From: Methylomonas sp. LW13
Lineage (GTDB): Bacteria > Pseudomonadota > Gammaproteobacteria > Methylococcales > Methylomonadaceae
Length of the DNA stretch: 64,000 nucleotides
Assembly (NCBI RefSeq): GCF_016865255.1
Contig: NZ_CP033381.1
Coordinates: forward strand, 2,356,001-2,420,000
Reading direction: 5' to 3'
Under the pieces are notes generated by a model. That model had not been told where the DNA came from and did not search any database. It was given only the letters and a program-made list of their open reading frames with translations. Of the stretch, positions 17,589-32,511 are shown one piece after another. The position numbers and the translations under genes are program-made. Position 1 is the stretch's first letter; each line of letters opens with the position of its first letter.

Positions 17589-17611
17589 CGGGCTATGTTT
17601 GGCATAGCCCG
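17589..17611 (-). other. Perfect 9-bp hairpin between cysA and cysB
   Basis: CGGGCTATG (17589-17597) pairs with CATAGCCCG (17603-17611) around a 5-base loop. No T tract follows on the minus strand. It may reduce read-through from cysA into cysB or protect the cysTWA message. Confidence 0.55.
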
Positions 17612-17628
17612 AACTATGAGGGGTGCTG

Positions 17629-18672
17629 TCAATTAAACCAATGCGCTTGTTTGATATGCACCGCCACGCGGTCGCCCTTGTTTAAATTCAGTTGTTTGAA
17701 GCGTTCGTTGGGCATCTCCGCAAACAGCGTCGCACCGGAACCGTTATGTTGCGGATTGAACAGTTCGATGCGTATCGTCGCGCCCAGATGTTGCCAGTCC
17801 TTCAAGGTTACCGGCGAGCCGGAGGCTTCTTCGGCTTTGACGATGTCGATATGATGCGGGCGGACGTGCGCGAAGATGCCTTGCGGTTTTTCCGCCAGAA
17901 TCCCTGCACGTTGCAGCCAGTTGCTTTCGGTTTCCGATAGATCGAAGACGTTGGTTTGCCCGATGAATTTAGAGACAAAGGCATTGGCCGGGTGATCGTA
18001 AATATCCGCCGGGGCGCCTTGTTGCTCGATACGGCCTTGATTCAATACGACGACTTGGCTGGCCACTTCCATGGCTTCTTCCTGATCGTGGGTCACAAAA
18101 ATACTGGTGACATGGAGTTCCTGATGCAGATTGCGCAGCCATTGCCGCAGATCTTTGCGCACGCTGGCATCCAATGCACCGAACGGTTCGTCCAGTAACA
18201 ATACGCTGGGCTCTACCGCCAGGGCTCTAGCTAAAGCTATCCGCTGCCGTTGGCCACCTGACAATTGATCCGGGAAGCGGTCGGCCAGCCAATCCAGTTG
18301 TACCAACTCCAACAAAGAATGCACTTTTTTGCTGATAAAGGCTTCGGTAGGCCGTTCCTTGCGTGGCTTGACCCGCAAACCGAAGGCGATGTTGTCGAAC
18401 ACCGTCATATGCCGGAACAAGGCGTAATGTTGAAACACAAAACCAATCCCGCGCCGGCTGACATGTTGCTCGGTCTTATCTTCGCCGCTGAGCAGTACCC
18501 GGCCGAAATCCGGGGTTTCCAGGCCGGCGATGATCCGTAACAAGGTGGTTTTGCCGCAGCCGGATGGGCCCAGCAAGGCCACCAGCTCGCCTTCCGGAAT
18601 TTCCAGGTTGACGTCGTATAAGGCGGCAAATTTGCCGAAGTTTTTGCTGATGTTGTTTAGCAGAATACTCAT
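17629..18672 (-). CDS. cysA: Sulfate/thiosulfate ABC transporter, ATP-binding subunit
   Basis: 347 residues. Walker [13 protein letters not shown], signature [15 protein letters not shown], Walker [14 protein letters not shown] and switch His in FVTHDQEEA are intact. After the ATPase domain (about 1-235) comes the CysA-type regulatory C-terminus with FIGQTNVF and a HVRPHHIDI segment. Energises sulfate import from the cytoplasmic face of the inner membrane together with the CysT and CysW permeases encoded upstream. It begins 56 bases after cysW. Confidence 0.95.
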   Translation of the reverse strand: MSILLNNISKNFGKFAALYDVNLEIPEGELVALLGPSGCGKTTLLRIIAGLETPDFGRVLLSGEDKTEQHVSRRGIGFVFQHYALFRHMTVFDNIAFGLRVKPRKERPTEAFISKKVHSLLELVQLDWLADRFPDQLSGGQRQRIALARALAVEPSVLLLDEPFGALDASVRKDLRQWLRNLHQELHVTSIFVTHDQEEAMEVASQVVVLNQGRIEQQGAPADIYDHPANAFVSKFIGQTNVFDLSETESNWLQRAGILAEKPQGIFAHVRPHHIDIVKAEEASGSPVTLKDWQHLGATIRIELFNPQHNGSGATLFAEMPNERFKQLNLNKGDRVAVHIKQAHWFN

Positions 18673-18728
18673 GTTTTTATCTCAATACCGGATGTTAAAC
18701 GCCTCAGAATGTCGGCGTATTTTCGTCT

Positions 18729-19592
18729 TTAGGCTCTGGCCTGCTTCCATTCCAAAACGCTTTTCAAAACCAGCGTAACGATGGCCAGGCAGGCTAATAT
18801 CGAGGCGCTGGAAAATGCGCCGATCACGTCGTAATCGTTGTAACTGACTTCCACATGCAAGGGCAGGGTGTTGGTCACGCCGCGAATATGGCCGGATACC
18901 ACGGATACCGCGCCGAATTCGCCCATCGCCCTGGCATTGCAAAGCAACACGCCGTACAGCAAGGCCCATTTGATATTGGGTAAAGTCACTTTAAAGAATG
19001 TCTGCCAGCCGCTGGCACCCAGCGATAGCGCTGCTTCTTCTTCCTCGTTGCCCATTTCCTGCATCAGCGGAATCAGTTCGCGCGCCACAAAAGGAAAGGT
19101 GATAAAGATGGTTGCGAGCACGATGCCGGGCACCGCGAATATCACTTTAATGTCATGCTCGGAAAACCAATGTCCGAACCAGCCTTGGGCGCCGAACATC
19201 AGCACAAAAATCAGTCCCGAAATAACCGGCGATACCGAGAACGGCAAATCGATCAAGGTGGTCAATAAGCTTTTGCCCCAAAACTCGAAACGGGTGATGG
19301 CCCAGGCTGCGGCGACGCCGAATACGGTATTCAGCGGCACGGTGATCAATGCCACCAGCAAGGTCAGCTGCATCGCGGCGATGGCATCCGGTTGCGCCAG
19401 CGCTGTCCAATAGGCTTGCCAACCTTTGGAGAACGCCTGATACAACACCAAACCTAGCGGGACGCACAGAAACAACACAATAAAACCTACCGCGATGCCG
19501 ACCAGGCCCCAGCGCACCCAAAATGGATCGTGCAGTGCTTTGAAGTGTGCTTGGCCGGTGGCGTCGCTAATCACATGAACATTGGCGTGCAT
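18729..19592 (-). CDS. cysW: Sulfate ABC transporter permease CysW
   Basis: 287 residues with about six membrane segments. The EAA loop contacting the ATPase is visible ([24 protein letters not shown]), and the C-terminal [13 protein letters not shown] stretch is typical of CysW. Forms the transmembrane channel for sulfate with CysT. Starts 8 bases after cysT ends, in one transcription unit. Confidence 0.94.
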   Translation of the reverse strand: MHANVHVISDATGQAHFKALHDPFWVRWGLVGIAVGFIVLFLCVPLGLVLYQAFSKGWQAYWTALAQPDAIAAMQLTLLVALITVPLNTVFGVAAAWAITRFEFWGKSLLTTLIDLPFSVSPVISGLIFVLMFGAQGWFGHWFSEHDIKVIFAVPGIVLATIFITFPFVARELIPLMQEMGNEEEEAALSLGASGWQTFFKVTLPNIKWALLYGVLLCNARAMGEFGAVSVVSGHIRGVTNTLPLHVEVSYNDYDVIGAFSSASILACLAIVTLVLKSVLEWKQARA

Positions 19593-19600
19593 GATGCCTC

Positions 19601-20428
19601 CTAAATTTGCCCGGAGCGGCGGCGCGCCCAGAGCTGCAATAAATTAACGATCAGTAGCAACAAAAACGACACTAGCAGCATCGTCAGTGCAATCGCCGTC
19701 GCCCCGGCATATTGGTACTGCTCCAGTTTGGTGATGATCAACAGCGGGACAATTTCCGAGACATAAGGCAGATTGCCGGCGATAAAGATCACCGAACCGT
19801 ACTCGCCAACCCCGCGGGCAAACGCCAGCGATACGCCGGTCAACAGCGCCGGAAAAATGTTGGGAAAGATCACCTGCGCAAACACTTGCAAGCGAGTAGC
19901 GCCCAGACTGGATGCGGCTTCTTCCATTGTGGTATCAAATTCCTGCAATACCGGCTCGACGGTTCGCACTACGAAGGGGATGCCAATAAAAATTAACGCC
20001 ACCACAATCCCCAGCGGCTTGTAAGCCACTTGCACGCCCAATGAGCTCATCAACCATTTACCTAGCATGCCGCTGGGCTGAAAGATGGTTGCCAGGATCA
20101 CGCCGGCCACTGCCGTCGGTAAGGCAAACGGTAGGTCAATTAAAGCGTCTAAAAAGCGCTTGCCGGGAAAGGGATAGCGCACCAACACCCAGGCGATGAC
20201 AAATCCGAATACGCCGGCCACCAAGGCGGCAATCAGCGACGTGCCGAAGCTGACCCGAAACGACGATACCACTCGATTATTGCTAATGATGTCCAGATAC
20301 TCGCCCCAACCTAGTTGCAAGCTCTTAAATACCAGGGTGCTTAATGGGATCAGAACCACCAGTCCAAGGTAGAACAAGGTGTAGGCCAGTGCCGGTCGAA
20401 AGCCCGGCATGATATTGCTTTGGGTCAT
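19601..20428 (-). CDS. cysT: Sulfate ABC transporter permease CysT (CysU)
   Basis: 275 residues with about six membrane helices. The EAA loop reads [24 protein letters not shown], and [16 protein letters not shown] is the CysT signature. First gene of the minus-strand sulfur locus. No periplasmic sulfate- or thiosulfate-binding protein gene (sbp or cysP) accompanies the transporter here, so that subunit must be encoded elsewhere. Confidence 0.94.
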   Translation of the reverse strand: MTQSNIMPGFRPALAYTLFYLGLVVLIPLSTLVFKSLQLGWGEYLDIISNNRVVSSFRVSFGTSLIAALVAGVFGFVIAWVLVRYPFPGKRFLDALIDLPFALPTAVAGVILATIFQPSGMLGKWLMSSLGVQVAYKPLGIVVALIFIGIPFVVRTVEPVLQEFDTTMEEAASSLGATRLQVFAQVIFPNIFPALLTGVSLAFARGVGEYGSVIFIAGNLPYVSEIVPLLIITKLEQYQYAGATAIALTMLLVSFLLLLIVNLLQLWARRRSGQI

Positions 20429-20737
20429 GGTGTTTCTCTGGAAACAGTCAGTAGGTGCTGACAGGATAGAGAAACTTAAATGCCAACGGAAATGATATAA
20501 ATTGAATTGATAATCTTTTATTTAGATAACAAGCGGGCGAATTTTGGCTATTGCGGCCAGGATGGGAAGGTAAATATTCGCCATGTCATATATCCAATTA
20601 ACAGATATATATTTCTGTTTATATCGTTTTCAATCGCTTTGTGGTTTTCTTACCATTTGTCCACGGTCATTGGCGCTAATGCTGCCAAGACAAGGATTCA
20701 TCAAACCACGATAACCCACCATACCTCAGGAGGCTAT
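20429..20737. promoter_or_regulatory. Divergent control region between cysT and the DUF2292 gene
   Basis: A 309-base AT-rich region separating two divergently transcribed sulfur-related units, the natural place for CysB-controlled promoters. AT-rich blocks at 20490-20525 and 20580-20640 could hold -10 elements and CysB sites. No single box is clear enough to name. Confidence 0.5.
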
Positions 20738-20923
20738 ATGGCGATTGAACTTAACGGCCATGCATTGAAGCAAGGCGATAACAAGGAGATTGCATTGCAA
20801 ATTGCGACGATTGTGCAGGATATTCGGTTTGGCTCGGTTGAAGTCGTGATTCACGACGGCCGCATCGTCCAGATCGATAAGCGCGAACGTTTTCGGCTGG
20901 GCCAGCAAAAAGATTCTGTATAA
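20738..20923 (+). CDS. DUF2292 (YezD-family) small protein
   Basis: 61 residues from the ATG at 20738, which follows a perfect CAGGAGG at ideal spacing; the longer in-frame reading from 20507 lacks a ribosome site. The sequence IQDIRFGSVEVVIHDGRIVQIDKRE is the core of DUF2292, a short beta-rich family frequently found beside sulfate assimilation genes. No signal peptide, so probably cytoplasmic. Function is unknown; the divergent location from cysTWA fits co-regulation with sulfate uptake. Its last codons form one arm of an inverted repeat. Confidence 0.8.
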   Translation: MAIELNGHALKQGDNKEIALQIATIVQDIRFGSVEVVIHDGRIVQIDKRERFRLGQQKDSV

Positions 20924-21017
20924 GCGGGTTCCAACTAGACTAAGGCTAACGCCGCTAAATAGTTGTTCGCTTGTTGCCACTCAGCCAAAGGACGGCGAGA
21001 TGAGCAGAATCTTTTTG
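20906..21017. repeat. 13-bp inverted repeat bracketing the DUF2292 stop
   Basis: CAAAAAGATTCTG (20906-20918, inside the DUF2292 coding end) is perfectly complementary to CAGAATCTTTTTG (21005-21017). GGCC boxes flank both arms at short distance. The 86-base spacer has no gene. It could be a long stem ending the DUF2292 message or a remnant of a small mobile element. Confidence 0.55.
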
Positions 21018-21057
21018 TGTACCGGCCATTAACTACTCTAAACCCACAGTTACCCAC

Positions 21058-22566
21058 ATGAAACGACCTTTAATTTATACAGTACGGGCAGCAGGTGCAC
21101 TTGGCTTGTTGCTGGCTTGGCCGGTCCTGGTCAACGCCGAAGATTATTATGTCCCGACCAAAGGCTATCGCGTCGAACCTGCGCCAACCGATCCGCCTTT
21201 GTACGTGCGCAATTTGAGTAAAACCCAGTTCGAGCAATTTCGCGATGTGAAATGGCTGGATGTCGGGCTGGATTTTCGGACCCGCTACGAATACCGCGAA
21301 AACGACTTCAGGCCGCAACGCTCAGGCACCTCAGAGTGGCGGCCCGATGCCGATAACCTGTGGCTGCTGAGGACCCGCGCCTACGTCGGCATCAAAGAAA
21401 TCCTCGATCCGTTACGCTTTGCGGTCGAAATGGAGGATGCGCGCAGTTATAACGGTTTGTACCCGAAAACCGATGCCGATGTGAACGAGTTTGAGATGAT
21501 CCAGGGCTATGGTGAGTTGTATTTCGCCAATGCCTTAGGCCATAACCGGCCCCTCAGTATTCGTGCCGGCCGTATGCACTTGGAATTGCTGGATAGGCGT
21601 TTGATTGGTAACAACGAGTTCCGTAACACCACCAACAACTTCGAAGGTTACCGAGTACACTTCGGCAAGAAGCAGAATGACTGGGATTTGGATACTTTTG
21701 CCTTGCAACCGGTGGAGCGCTACAAATACGAATTCGACCAACCGGATGAAGACACCTGGATCTACGGCGCCGTACTCAGCCTGAAACAATGGTCCGAGTT
21801 TGTCACCATCCAGCCTTATTTCTTGGGGCGCAAAACCGACGGTGATCCCGCCAACCGGGTGGCAGCCAATCGCAAGGCCAGTATGGATATTTATGCGCCG
21901 GGTCTTAGAGCTTACGGCTTTTTCGGCGGCGGCTTTGATTTCGATGCCGACATCAATAAGCAATTCGGGCGCTTCGGCTCCTTGTCCGGGACGCGGGAGA
22001 CCTTACGCCAGCACGACGCCTTGGCCTACTCCTTGGAATTAGGTTACAGCTTCGACCACGATTGGAAACCCCGCGCCAGTCTCTATTACGGTTACGGCAC
22101 GGGCGATAAAAACGCCGGCGACAACATCAATCAACGCTTCGATGCGTTCTACGGCTTTAACCAACCCTGGTCGCGGAATGATTATTTCTCCTGGGACAAT
22201 ATCATCGCGCCGAAGGCCAGACTGGAGTTTTCGCCTTACAAAGACGTGCGTATCGATACCGGCTACAACGCTTACTGGGAGGAAAGTGCGGCCGGTGGCT
22301 GGAACCGGGCCGGTTTGCGCGACACCACGGGCCGCAGCGGGACTTTCCTGGGACACGAGTTTGATATTCGCCTGCGCCATAAACTGAATGCCTATGTGGA
22401 TTGGAGCATGAGCTATGCACGATTTACCCCTGGCGACTTTACCGAAGCCAGAGCCGTAGGCGTGTCGCAAGGCGGGCAGGGCTCTTATACCAACGAACCG
22501 AGTAATTTCTTCTACTTTGAAGTGTCTTTAAACGCCTTTGGCGATGGTAAGCCTACTTACAAATAA
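21058..22566 (+). CDS. Outer membrane porin of the alginate-export (AlgE-like) family
   Basis: 502 residues with a signal peptide (about 1-27). The mature protein is a chain of amphipathic beta strands with alginate-export signatures: WLDVGLDFRTRYEYRENDF, LLRTRAYVGIKE, FELMIQGY-like constriction residues and RAGRMHLELLDRRLIGNNEFRNTTNNFEGYR. Such barrels pass acidic polysaccharides or small anions across the outer membrane. No alginate synthesis genes are in the window. Next to DUF2292 and opposite cysTWA, it may carry sulfate or organosulfur anions, which is inference. A hairpin follows the gene. Confidence 0.82.
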   Translation: MKRPLIYTVRAAGALGLLLAWPVLVNAEDYYVPTKGYRVEPAPTDPPLYVRNLSKTQFEQFRDVKWLDVGLDFRTRYEYRENDFRPQRSGTSEWRPDADNLWLLRTRAYVGIKEILDPLRFAVEMEDARSYNGLYPKTDADVNEFEMIQGYGELYFANALGHNRPLSIRAGRMHLELLDRRLIGNNEFRNTTNNFEGYRVHFGKKQNDWDLDTFALQPVERYKYEFDQPDEDTWIYGAVLSLKQWSEFVTIQPYFLGRKTDGDPANRVAANRKASMDIYAPGLRAYGFFGGGFDFDADINKQFGRFGSLSGTRETLRQHDALAYSLELGYSFDHDWKPRASLYYGYGTGDKNAGDNINQRFDAFYGFNQPWSRNDYFSWDNIIAPKARLEFSPYKDVRIDTGYNAYWEESAAGGWNRAGLRDTTGRSGTFLGHEFDIRLRHKLNAYVDWSMSYARFTPGDFTEARAVGVSQGGQGSYTNEPSNFFYFEVSLNAFGDGKPTYK

Positions 22567-22603
22567 ACACTCCCGCCGGCGCGGGTGCGACAACGTTTAA
22601 GAA

Positions 22604-22624
22604 CCCGGCCAATAAGCAGCCGGG
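22604..22624 (+). terminator. Hairpin terminator after the porin
   Basis: CCCGGC (22604-22609) pairs with GCCGGG (22619-22624), followed by the AT-rich CTATTTAAATT. A smaller GC hairpin (22572-22585) comes first. Moderate terminator. Confidence 0.55.
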
Positions 22625-22633
22625 CTATTTAAA

Positions 22634-22662
22634 TTAGAAATCCCCCAGGCAGTCGCTATACT
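22634..22662 (+). promoter_or_regulatory. Candidate sigma-70 promoter of the hybrid kinase operon
   Basis: TTAGAA, a 17-base spacer, then TATACT. The -10 box is strong and the -35 partial. GAGGAGG lies immediately before the kinase ATG, giving a leader of roughly 12 bases. Confidence 0.5.
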
Positions 22663-22681
22663 CTCAGCACGAGGAGGGTTT

Positions 22682-27769
<5,088 letters not shown>

Positions 27770-27770
27770 C

Positions 27771-30700
27771 ATGTCCCAGACGAATAACAGCAAACCGAGT
27801 ATTTTGATCGTCGATGACGTCAACGAAAATCTGCATGCTTTATTGAGCATTCTGCGCGAAGACTACGCCATTCTCGCCGCGACCAACGGCGAAAAAGCCC
27901 TGGAACTGGCGGTGCGCGCCCCAGGTCCGGACCTAGTATTGCTCGACATCAAAATGCCGGGCATGGACGGTTACGAAGTGTTGCGGCGGCTGAAGACCGA
28001 TCCTATGACGGCCGATATTCCGGTCATCTTCGTCACGGCCCTGTCGGAATCGGCCGACGAGGCCGCCGGCCTTAAATTGGGTGCCGCCGATTACATCACC
28101 AAACCGATCAATCCCGATCTACTGAAACAGCGGATACTGACGCAACTGGAATTGCGCCAATATCGCCGCAAGCCACTAATTTCCTTGAACGAACAGATGT
28201 TGATCAGAGCGGAGCGGCCGGCACTGCTGCTGGTTGACGATATGCCGGAGAATATCCATGAATTGGCCGAGGCGCTGAAGGAGGAATACCGCATCCTGGT
28301 AGCCAACAACGGCCGCAAGGCGGTGGAAATAGTGTTGGGCTCCCATCCGCCCGACGTGGTGCTGCTGGACATCCTGATGCCGGAAATGGACGGGTATGAA
28401 GTGTGCCGGCGTATCAAGGCCACAGCCGTAGGCACCCGGATTCCGGTGTTATTCGTCAGCGTGGTGGACAAAACGGTGGACAAAGTGCGCGGCTTCTCGA
28501 TTGGTGCCGCCGACTACATCACCAAGCCCTTTGACATCGACGAAGTGCGGGCGCGGATACGCACGCATTTGGAACTTAGCCGCTTGAATCATCATTTCGA
28601 GCAGTTGATTGAGCTGCACACCGCCGAGTTACAACACTTGGATTCCATCGTCTGCCGGTCTCCGGTGGTCGCGATAACCTGGCGCAACGCCGAGGATTGG
28701 CCGGTGAGTTACGTCAGTGCCAATATCGCGGATTGGGGTTATCGTCCGGAGGATTTGCGCTTGGGCAAAGTGAAGTATCTGGATTTGCTTCCGCCCGAAG
28801 ACCGGTTTCGGGTCGAAGCCGAAGTCGCTCAACACATTGCCCATGGTCCGGACGAATATCATCAGGAATACCGCTTATTGCACGGCGACGGCCATTGGAT
28901 ATGGATTGATGAATTTACCCGGCTAAGCCGCAACGAGCAGGGCGAAGTGGAATCCTTCGACGGTTTGCTGAATAACATCACCGCCCGCGTCGAAGCCGAG
29001 CTGGCTTTGCGGGAGCGGGAGCATCAATTACGGGTGATGGGCGATAATCTGCCGGACGGCTATGTGTATCGTTACCGAATCTGGCAGGACGGGCGGACCG
29101 CTCTGCAATACATTAGCGCCGGGGTGGAGAAACTGCACGGGCTGAAGCCCGCGCAACTGATCGAAGACATCAATCCGTTCTTTGCGCAAATGGCGCCTGA
29201 GTCGCTTCAGCAATACCGGGAAGAGGAAGCCGAATGTCTCAGGGAATTAAAAGTCTATAAAGGCAGCGTGTTATTCAATCCGCCAAGCGGCCGCCAGTGC
29301 TGGATTGCATTTCGGTCCAGCCCAAAACGGCAAGCCGATGGCAGCGTGGTTTGGGATGGTGTGGGCGTTGATGTCACTCAGCGTATAGAGAACGAACAAA
29401 AGCTGATTTTACAGGCCCGGCGTGCGCAAGCTTTGTTGGAACTGCCAAAGGCGTCGGAAGACTTGAACGAGGCGGAATTCATCCGGCGCGGCATGCTTCT
29501 GGCGGAAGAGCTAACTGCCAGCCAAATGGCTTTTGTATACTTTATCAATCCTGACGAAGACTGTATGGAACCGGTGGCCGAGTCTCGAGCGCGGCAGGAA
29601 CCACGTGGGAAAACCGTCGCGGACAGCCGTATTCTTCTCAGCCAAGCCGGTATCTTGGGTGAGTCCGTCAAAAACCGCCAACCGGCGGTTTTCAATAATA
29701 TACCGGTCCATCTCCCTAAAGAGTTTGTCGTAACCGCCAATACAGAAGCCTTTCCCCGGCTTCCTGCTGCTGGTTTTTCCGATGCGCAGCCTGAATTGCG
29801 TCGGCTGATTTCCGTGCCGGTGATCGAGAATGGCAAAGTGGTGATGCTAACCGGTGTGGCGAACAAAGCGACCGACTATACCGAGCTGGATGTCGAAACC
29901 GTTCAGCTCATCTCGAACGCCCTGTGGCGCATCGTGCAACGCCAGCGCGTCGAGAAAAAAGCCGCCCGTTTCAGCCAGGTGTTGGCGCGATCCACCAATG
30001 AAATCCATATTTTCGATAGCCAGACCCTGCGGTTTATTGATGTGAACCAGGGTGGGCGGGACAATCTGGGTTATTCAACACAAGAGCTTGAACGGATGAC
30101 GCCGTTGGATATTAACCCTGAGCTAAATGAGGAGGCCTTTGAACAGCTGTGCGCGCCTTTGCGGGCGGGTAGCAAGAGCCGCTGCGATTTCTCAACGATA
30201 CACCGGCGTAAAGACGGTAGCGAGTATCCGGTTGAAGTTCATCTGGAATTAATCGATGACCAGCCCCCGTTATTTGTGGCCATCATTAACGATATGACGG
30301 AAACTCGGCAAATGCAGGAGCGCATCGTGCAATTATCGCGGTACGATCCGGTTACCGGTTTGCCGAATCAATTTTTCTTCGAAGACTTGCTGGCCGCCGC
30401 CATCGCGCAAGCCGAGCATCAGCAGCACGATATTGCCGTATTGCGTTTGGATATTGAAAATTTCCATACGATTGATGACACCTACGGTTACGAAATCGGC
30501 GATCAAACGCTGAAAATCATTGCCAACCGCTTGGTCAAGGCCGCCGGCAGCGAGGGCCTTGTCACCCGGATGGCCAAGGACAATTTTAATATTGCCTGTT
30601 CGGATATCGATAGCCCATCGGCAGCCGAACAATTTGCTGAAGCCCTGCGGGCGGCTGTGACGGAATCGGTGGTGCTGGCCCAGCATGAAATTCATCTGGA

Positions 30701-32042
30701 AGCCAAGATCGGTATCAGTTTTTATCCCTCAGATGCGAAAACAGCCAGCGAGTTGGTGCAGCGCGCCGGGATTGCTTTAAATCACGCCAAAGCCGACAAG
30801 GTGTCCAGTTTTCGTTTCTTCAAGCAAGACATGAATGAGCGGTTACTGGCCAGAATCGCACTAACCAACGACATGCGCCACGCTATCGAGCGTGAACAAT
30901 TTGAGCTTTATTACCAGCCTCAAGTCGATCTTGCCAGCGGAAAAATCATTGGTTTGGAAGCCTTGGTACGCTGGAATCATCCCGTGCAAGGTTTTATGCC
31001 GCCGAATAAATTTATCCCTTTGGCGGAAGAGTCCGGCTTGATCGTGCCTTTGGGGGATTGGATTCTCAAACGCGCCGTATCGCAAGCCAAGGAATGGCGG
31101 GATGCCGGGCTAATCCCTGAAGGCTTTACCGTTGCTGTGAACGTCTCTGCCATACAAATGCAGGCGGGTGGCTTGGTCGATTTGCTAAAGCAGTTATTTG
31201 CTGATACCGATTTGCCGGCCCGTTATATTGAATTGGAACTCACCGAAAGTTTGTTGATGACGAATGTAAGCGAGACCCTGACGCTGCTGAAACAGCTGAA
31301 GGACCTGAGCATTCAGCTGTCGATTGACGATTTCGGCACCGGCTATTCGTCGCTTTCCTACCTCAAACAATTTTCGGTGGACAAGCTCAAGATAGACAAA
31401 AGCTTTATCGACAATGTGGTCACCGACTCGAACGATGCGGTGATTGTGCAAGCCACTATCGCCATGGCGCACAGCTTGGGCCTAGCCGTCATCGCAGAAG
31501 GAGTGGAAAGCCAGGGGCAAACCAGTTACCTGAGAAGGCTGCGCTGCGATCAGATACAGGGTTATTATTTCAGTCGGCCGTTGCCCGGCGCTGAGATTCG
31601 GCAGTTGTTGCAGGCCGGAACCCTACTGCGTTTACCTTCGGATGAACAAAAACCGCAAGTGCTTATCGTGGATGACGAACCGTATATCATGTCGGCGCTG
31701 AAGCGCTGCTTGTGGCGGGACGATTATGAAATTTTGACGGCCGGCAGTGGCCAAGAAGCACTGGAGTTGTTGGCCAATCATCCGGTTATGGTGATTATCT
31801 GCGATCAACGTATGCCGGAAATGACCGGTACGGAGTTTTTGTCGCGCGTTAAAATCATGCACCCGCGAACGGTGCGAATGATTATTTCCGGCTATGCCGA
31901 TTTAAACACTATCACTGAGGCCGTTAACAAAGGCGAAATATACAAATTCCACAAAAAGCCTTGGGACGACGATGAATTACGCAACGACGTTCGGGAAGGC
32001 ATCGCGCGTTATTACGCCTCTGAAAACATCCGGTCATTGTAG
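27771..32042 (+). CDS. Multi-receiver cyclic-di-GMP phosphodiesterase (REC-REC-PAS-PAS-GAF-PAS-GGDEF-EAL-REC)
   Basis: 1423 residues, no signal peptide. Receivers 1 and 2 carry phospho-acceptors D59 and D200. Two PAS domains (about 285-545), a GAF domain (560-700) and another PAS (735-855) follow. The GGDEF domain has a degenerate site, AKDNF at 935-939, so cyclase activity is not expected. The EAL domain is complete: E1063 in [37 protein letters not shown] and AEGVES, so it should hydrolyse cyclic-di-GMP. A third receiver at the C-terminus (D1345 in [11 protein letters not shown]) resembles RpfG-type receivers. Coupled to the kinase gene, it is the natural target of that kinase's HPt. Confidence 0.92.
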   Translation: MSQTNNSKPSILIVDDVNENLHALLSILREDYAILAATNGEKALELAVRAPGPDLVLLDIKMPGMDGYEVLRRLKTDPMTADIPVIFVTALSESADEAAGLKLGAADYITKPINPDLLKQRILTQLELRQYRRKPLISLNEQMLIRAERPALLLVDDMPENIHELAEALKEEYRILVANNGRKAVEIVLGSHPPDVVLLDILMPEMDGYEVCRRIKATAVGTRIPVLFVSVVDKTVDKVRGFSIGAADYITKPFDIDEVRARIRTHLELSRLNHHFEQLIELHTAELQHLDSIVCRSPVVAITWRNAEDWPVSYVSANIADWGYRPEDLRLGKVKYLDLLPPEDRFRVEAEVAQHIAHGPDEYHQEYRLLHGDGHWIWIDEFTRLSRNEQGEVESFDGLLNNITARVEAELALREREHQLRVMGDNLPDGYVYRYRIWQDGRTALQYISAGVEKLHGLKPAQLIEDINPFFAQMAPESLQQYREEEAECLRELKVYKGSVLFNPPSGRQCWIAFRSSPKRQADGSVVWDGVGVDVTQRIENEQKLILQARRAQALLELPKASEDLNEAEFIRRGMLLAEELTASQMAFVYFINPDEDCMEPVAESRARQEPRGKTVADSRILLSQAGILGESVKNRQPAVFNNIPVHLPKEFVVTANTEAFPRLPAAGFSDAQPELRRLISVPVIENGKVVMLTGVANKATDYTELDVETVQLISNALWRIVQRQRVEKKAARFSQVLARSTNEIHIFDSQTLRFIDVNQGGRDNLGYSTQELERMTPLDINPELNEEAFEQLCAPLRAGSKSRCDFSTIHRRKDGSEYPVEVHLELIDDQPPLFVAIINDMTETRQMQERIVQLSRYDPVTGLPNQFFFEDLLAAAIAQAEHQQHDIAVLRLDIENFHTIDDTYGYEIGDQTLKIIANRLVKAAGSEGLVTRMAKDNFNIACSDIDSPSAAEQFAEALRAAVTESVVLAQHEIHLEAKIGISFYPSDAKTASELVQRAGIALNHAKADKVSSFRFFKQDMNERLLARIALTNDMRHAIEREQFELYYQPQVDLASGKIIGLEALVRWNHPVQGFMPPNKFIPLAEESGLIVPLGDWILKRAVSQAKEWRDAGLIPEGFTVAVNVSAIQMQAGGLVDLLKQLFADTDLPARYIELELTESLLMTNVSETLTLLKQLKDLSIQLSIDDFGTGYSSLSYLKQFSVDKLKIDKSFIDNVVTDSNDAVIVQATIAMAHSLGLAVIAEGVESQGQTSYLRRLRCDQIQGYYFSRPLPGAEIRQLLQAGTLLRLPSDEQKPQVLIVDDEPYIMSALKRCLWRDDYEILTAGSGQEALELLANHPVMVIICDQRMPEMTGTEFLSRVKIMHPRTVRMIISGYADLNTITEAVNKGEIYKFHKKPWDDDELRNDVREGIARYYASENIRSL

Positions 32043-32088
32043 AGGCTTGCAATCGGCGATTTTGTGTCATCCGGCAAAGGGAAATACG

Positions 32089-32115
32089 ACATCTTTGCTG
32101 GGCAAGATGTTGTTT
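32089..32115 (+). terminator. Terminator-like hairpin after the phosphodiesterase gene
   Basis: ACATCTT(T)GC pairs with GCAAGATGT around a 3-base loop, followed by TGTTT. It would separate the signalling operon from the guanidine operon. Confidence 0.55.
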
Positions 32116-32175
32116 AAAACAAGGCCTTTCGCAAACCGGCCAAAACGCCAATAAGCAAGCTTAATTAGAATTTTG

Positions 32176-32224
32176 TGCACCAAGTTGGATCTGATTTTAT
32201 TTTTGCTTGCACCACTAAAACGCA
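32176..32224 (+). promoter_or_regulatory. Two NtrC-like half-palindromes upstream of the guanidine operon
   Basis: TGCACC-N5-GGATCT (32176-32192) and TGCACC-N5-AACGCA (32208-32224) each have one perfect half of the NtrC consensus TGCACY-N5-RGTGCA and one degraded half. They lie roughly 90-140 bases before the predicted transcription start, the usual enhancer distance. Confidence 0.5.
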
Positions 32225-32287
32225 AAACGCTGGATTTTGCAGGCGGTGCTGTTTTATATATTATTGATTTATATATAAATTTATGTA

Positions 32288-32303
32288 TGGCATACAGCTT
32301 GCT
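32288..32303 (+). promoter_or_regulatory. Sigma-54 promoter of the guanidine operon
   Basis: TGGCAT, ACAGC, TTGCT with GG and GC ten bases apart. The start site would fall near 32314, about 35 bases before the riboswitch. With the upstream NtrC-like sites it predicts expression under nitrogen limitation. Confidence 0.7.
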
Positions 32304-32351
32304 GTATAGAACTACAACACGTGAGGCGCGATCATAAAAGCGCCTTAACAA

Positions 32352-32455
32352 AATGGTGACTAGGGTTCCGGCTCAATTTTGGGCGTCAGCGACCGAGAGT
32401 TGCCGGCTTCTTTCGGGGAGCTACACGGCGGGATAAAAGCCCGGGAGGTCAGACG
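32352..32455 (+). promoter_or_regulatory. Guanidine-I riboswitch (ykkC RNA)
   Basis: The leader carries the conserved ykkC blocks in order: CTAGGGTTCCGG (from 32360), ACCGAGAG (from 32392), ACACGGCGGGA, and AAAAGCCCGGGAGG (from 32435). Guanidinium binding to this class turns genes on. The genes behind it are exactly those of guanidine import and breakdown, which supports the call. It lies directly after the sigma-54 promoter. Confidence 0.93.
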
Positions 32456-32491
32456 GTTTTATAAACCGGTCCGCCTCTACGTGTAGCTTTT
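32420..32491 (+). terminator. Possible riboswitch-controlled terminator
   Basis: AGCTACACG (32420-32428), within the 3' part of the aptamer, is perfectly complementary to CGTGTAGCT (32480-32488), which is followed by four T residues. An inner hairpin (GACGGTTT with AAACCGGTC) lies between. When guanidinium holds the aptamer together, this stem could not form. The T tract is short, so translation control is an alternative. Confidence 0.55.
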
Positions 32492-32511
32492 CAACCCGAC
32501 TGGAGCTACTC

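Noticed and set aside
20507..20737. Upstream extension of the DUF2292 gene
   Set aside because: No ribosome site at 20507, a perfect one at 20726-20732, and the extension is unlike the family.
30573..30587. Active diguanylate cyclase in the REC-EAL protein
   Set aside because: The signature reads AKDNF, so key glycines and the glutamate are lost.
32067..32351. Minus-strand open frame across the guanidine promoter
   Set aside because: It covers sigma-54, NtrC-like and riboswitch elements, which explain the region better.
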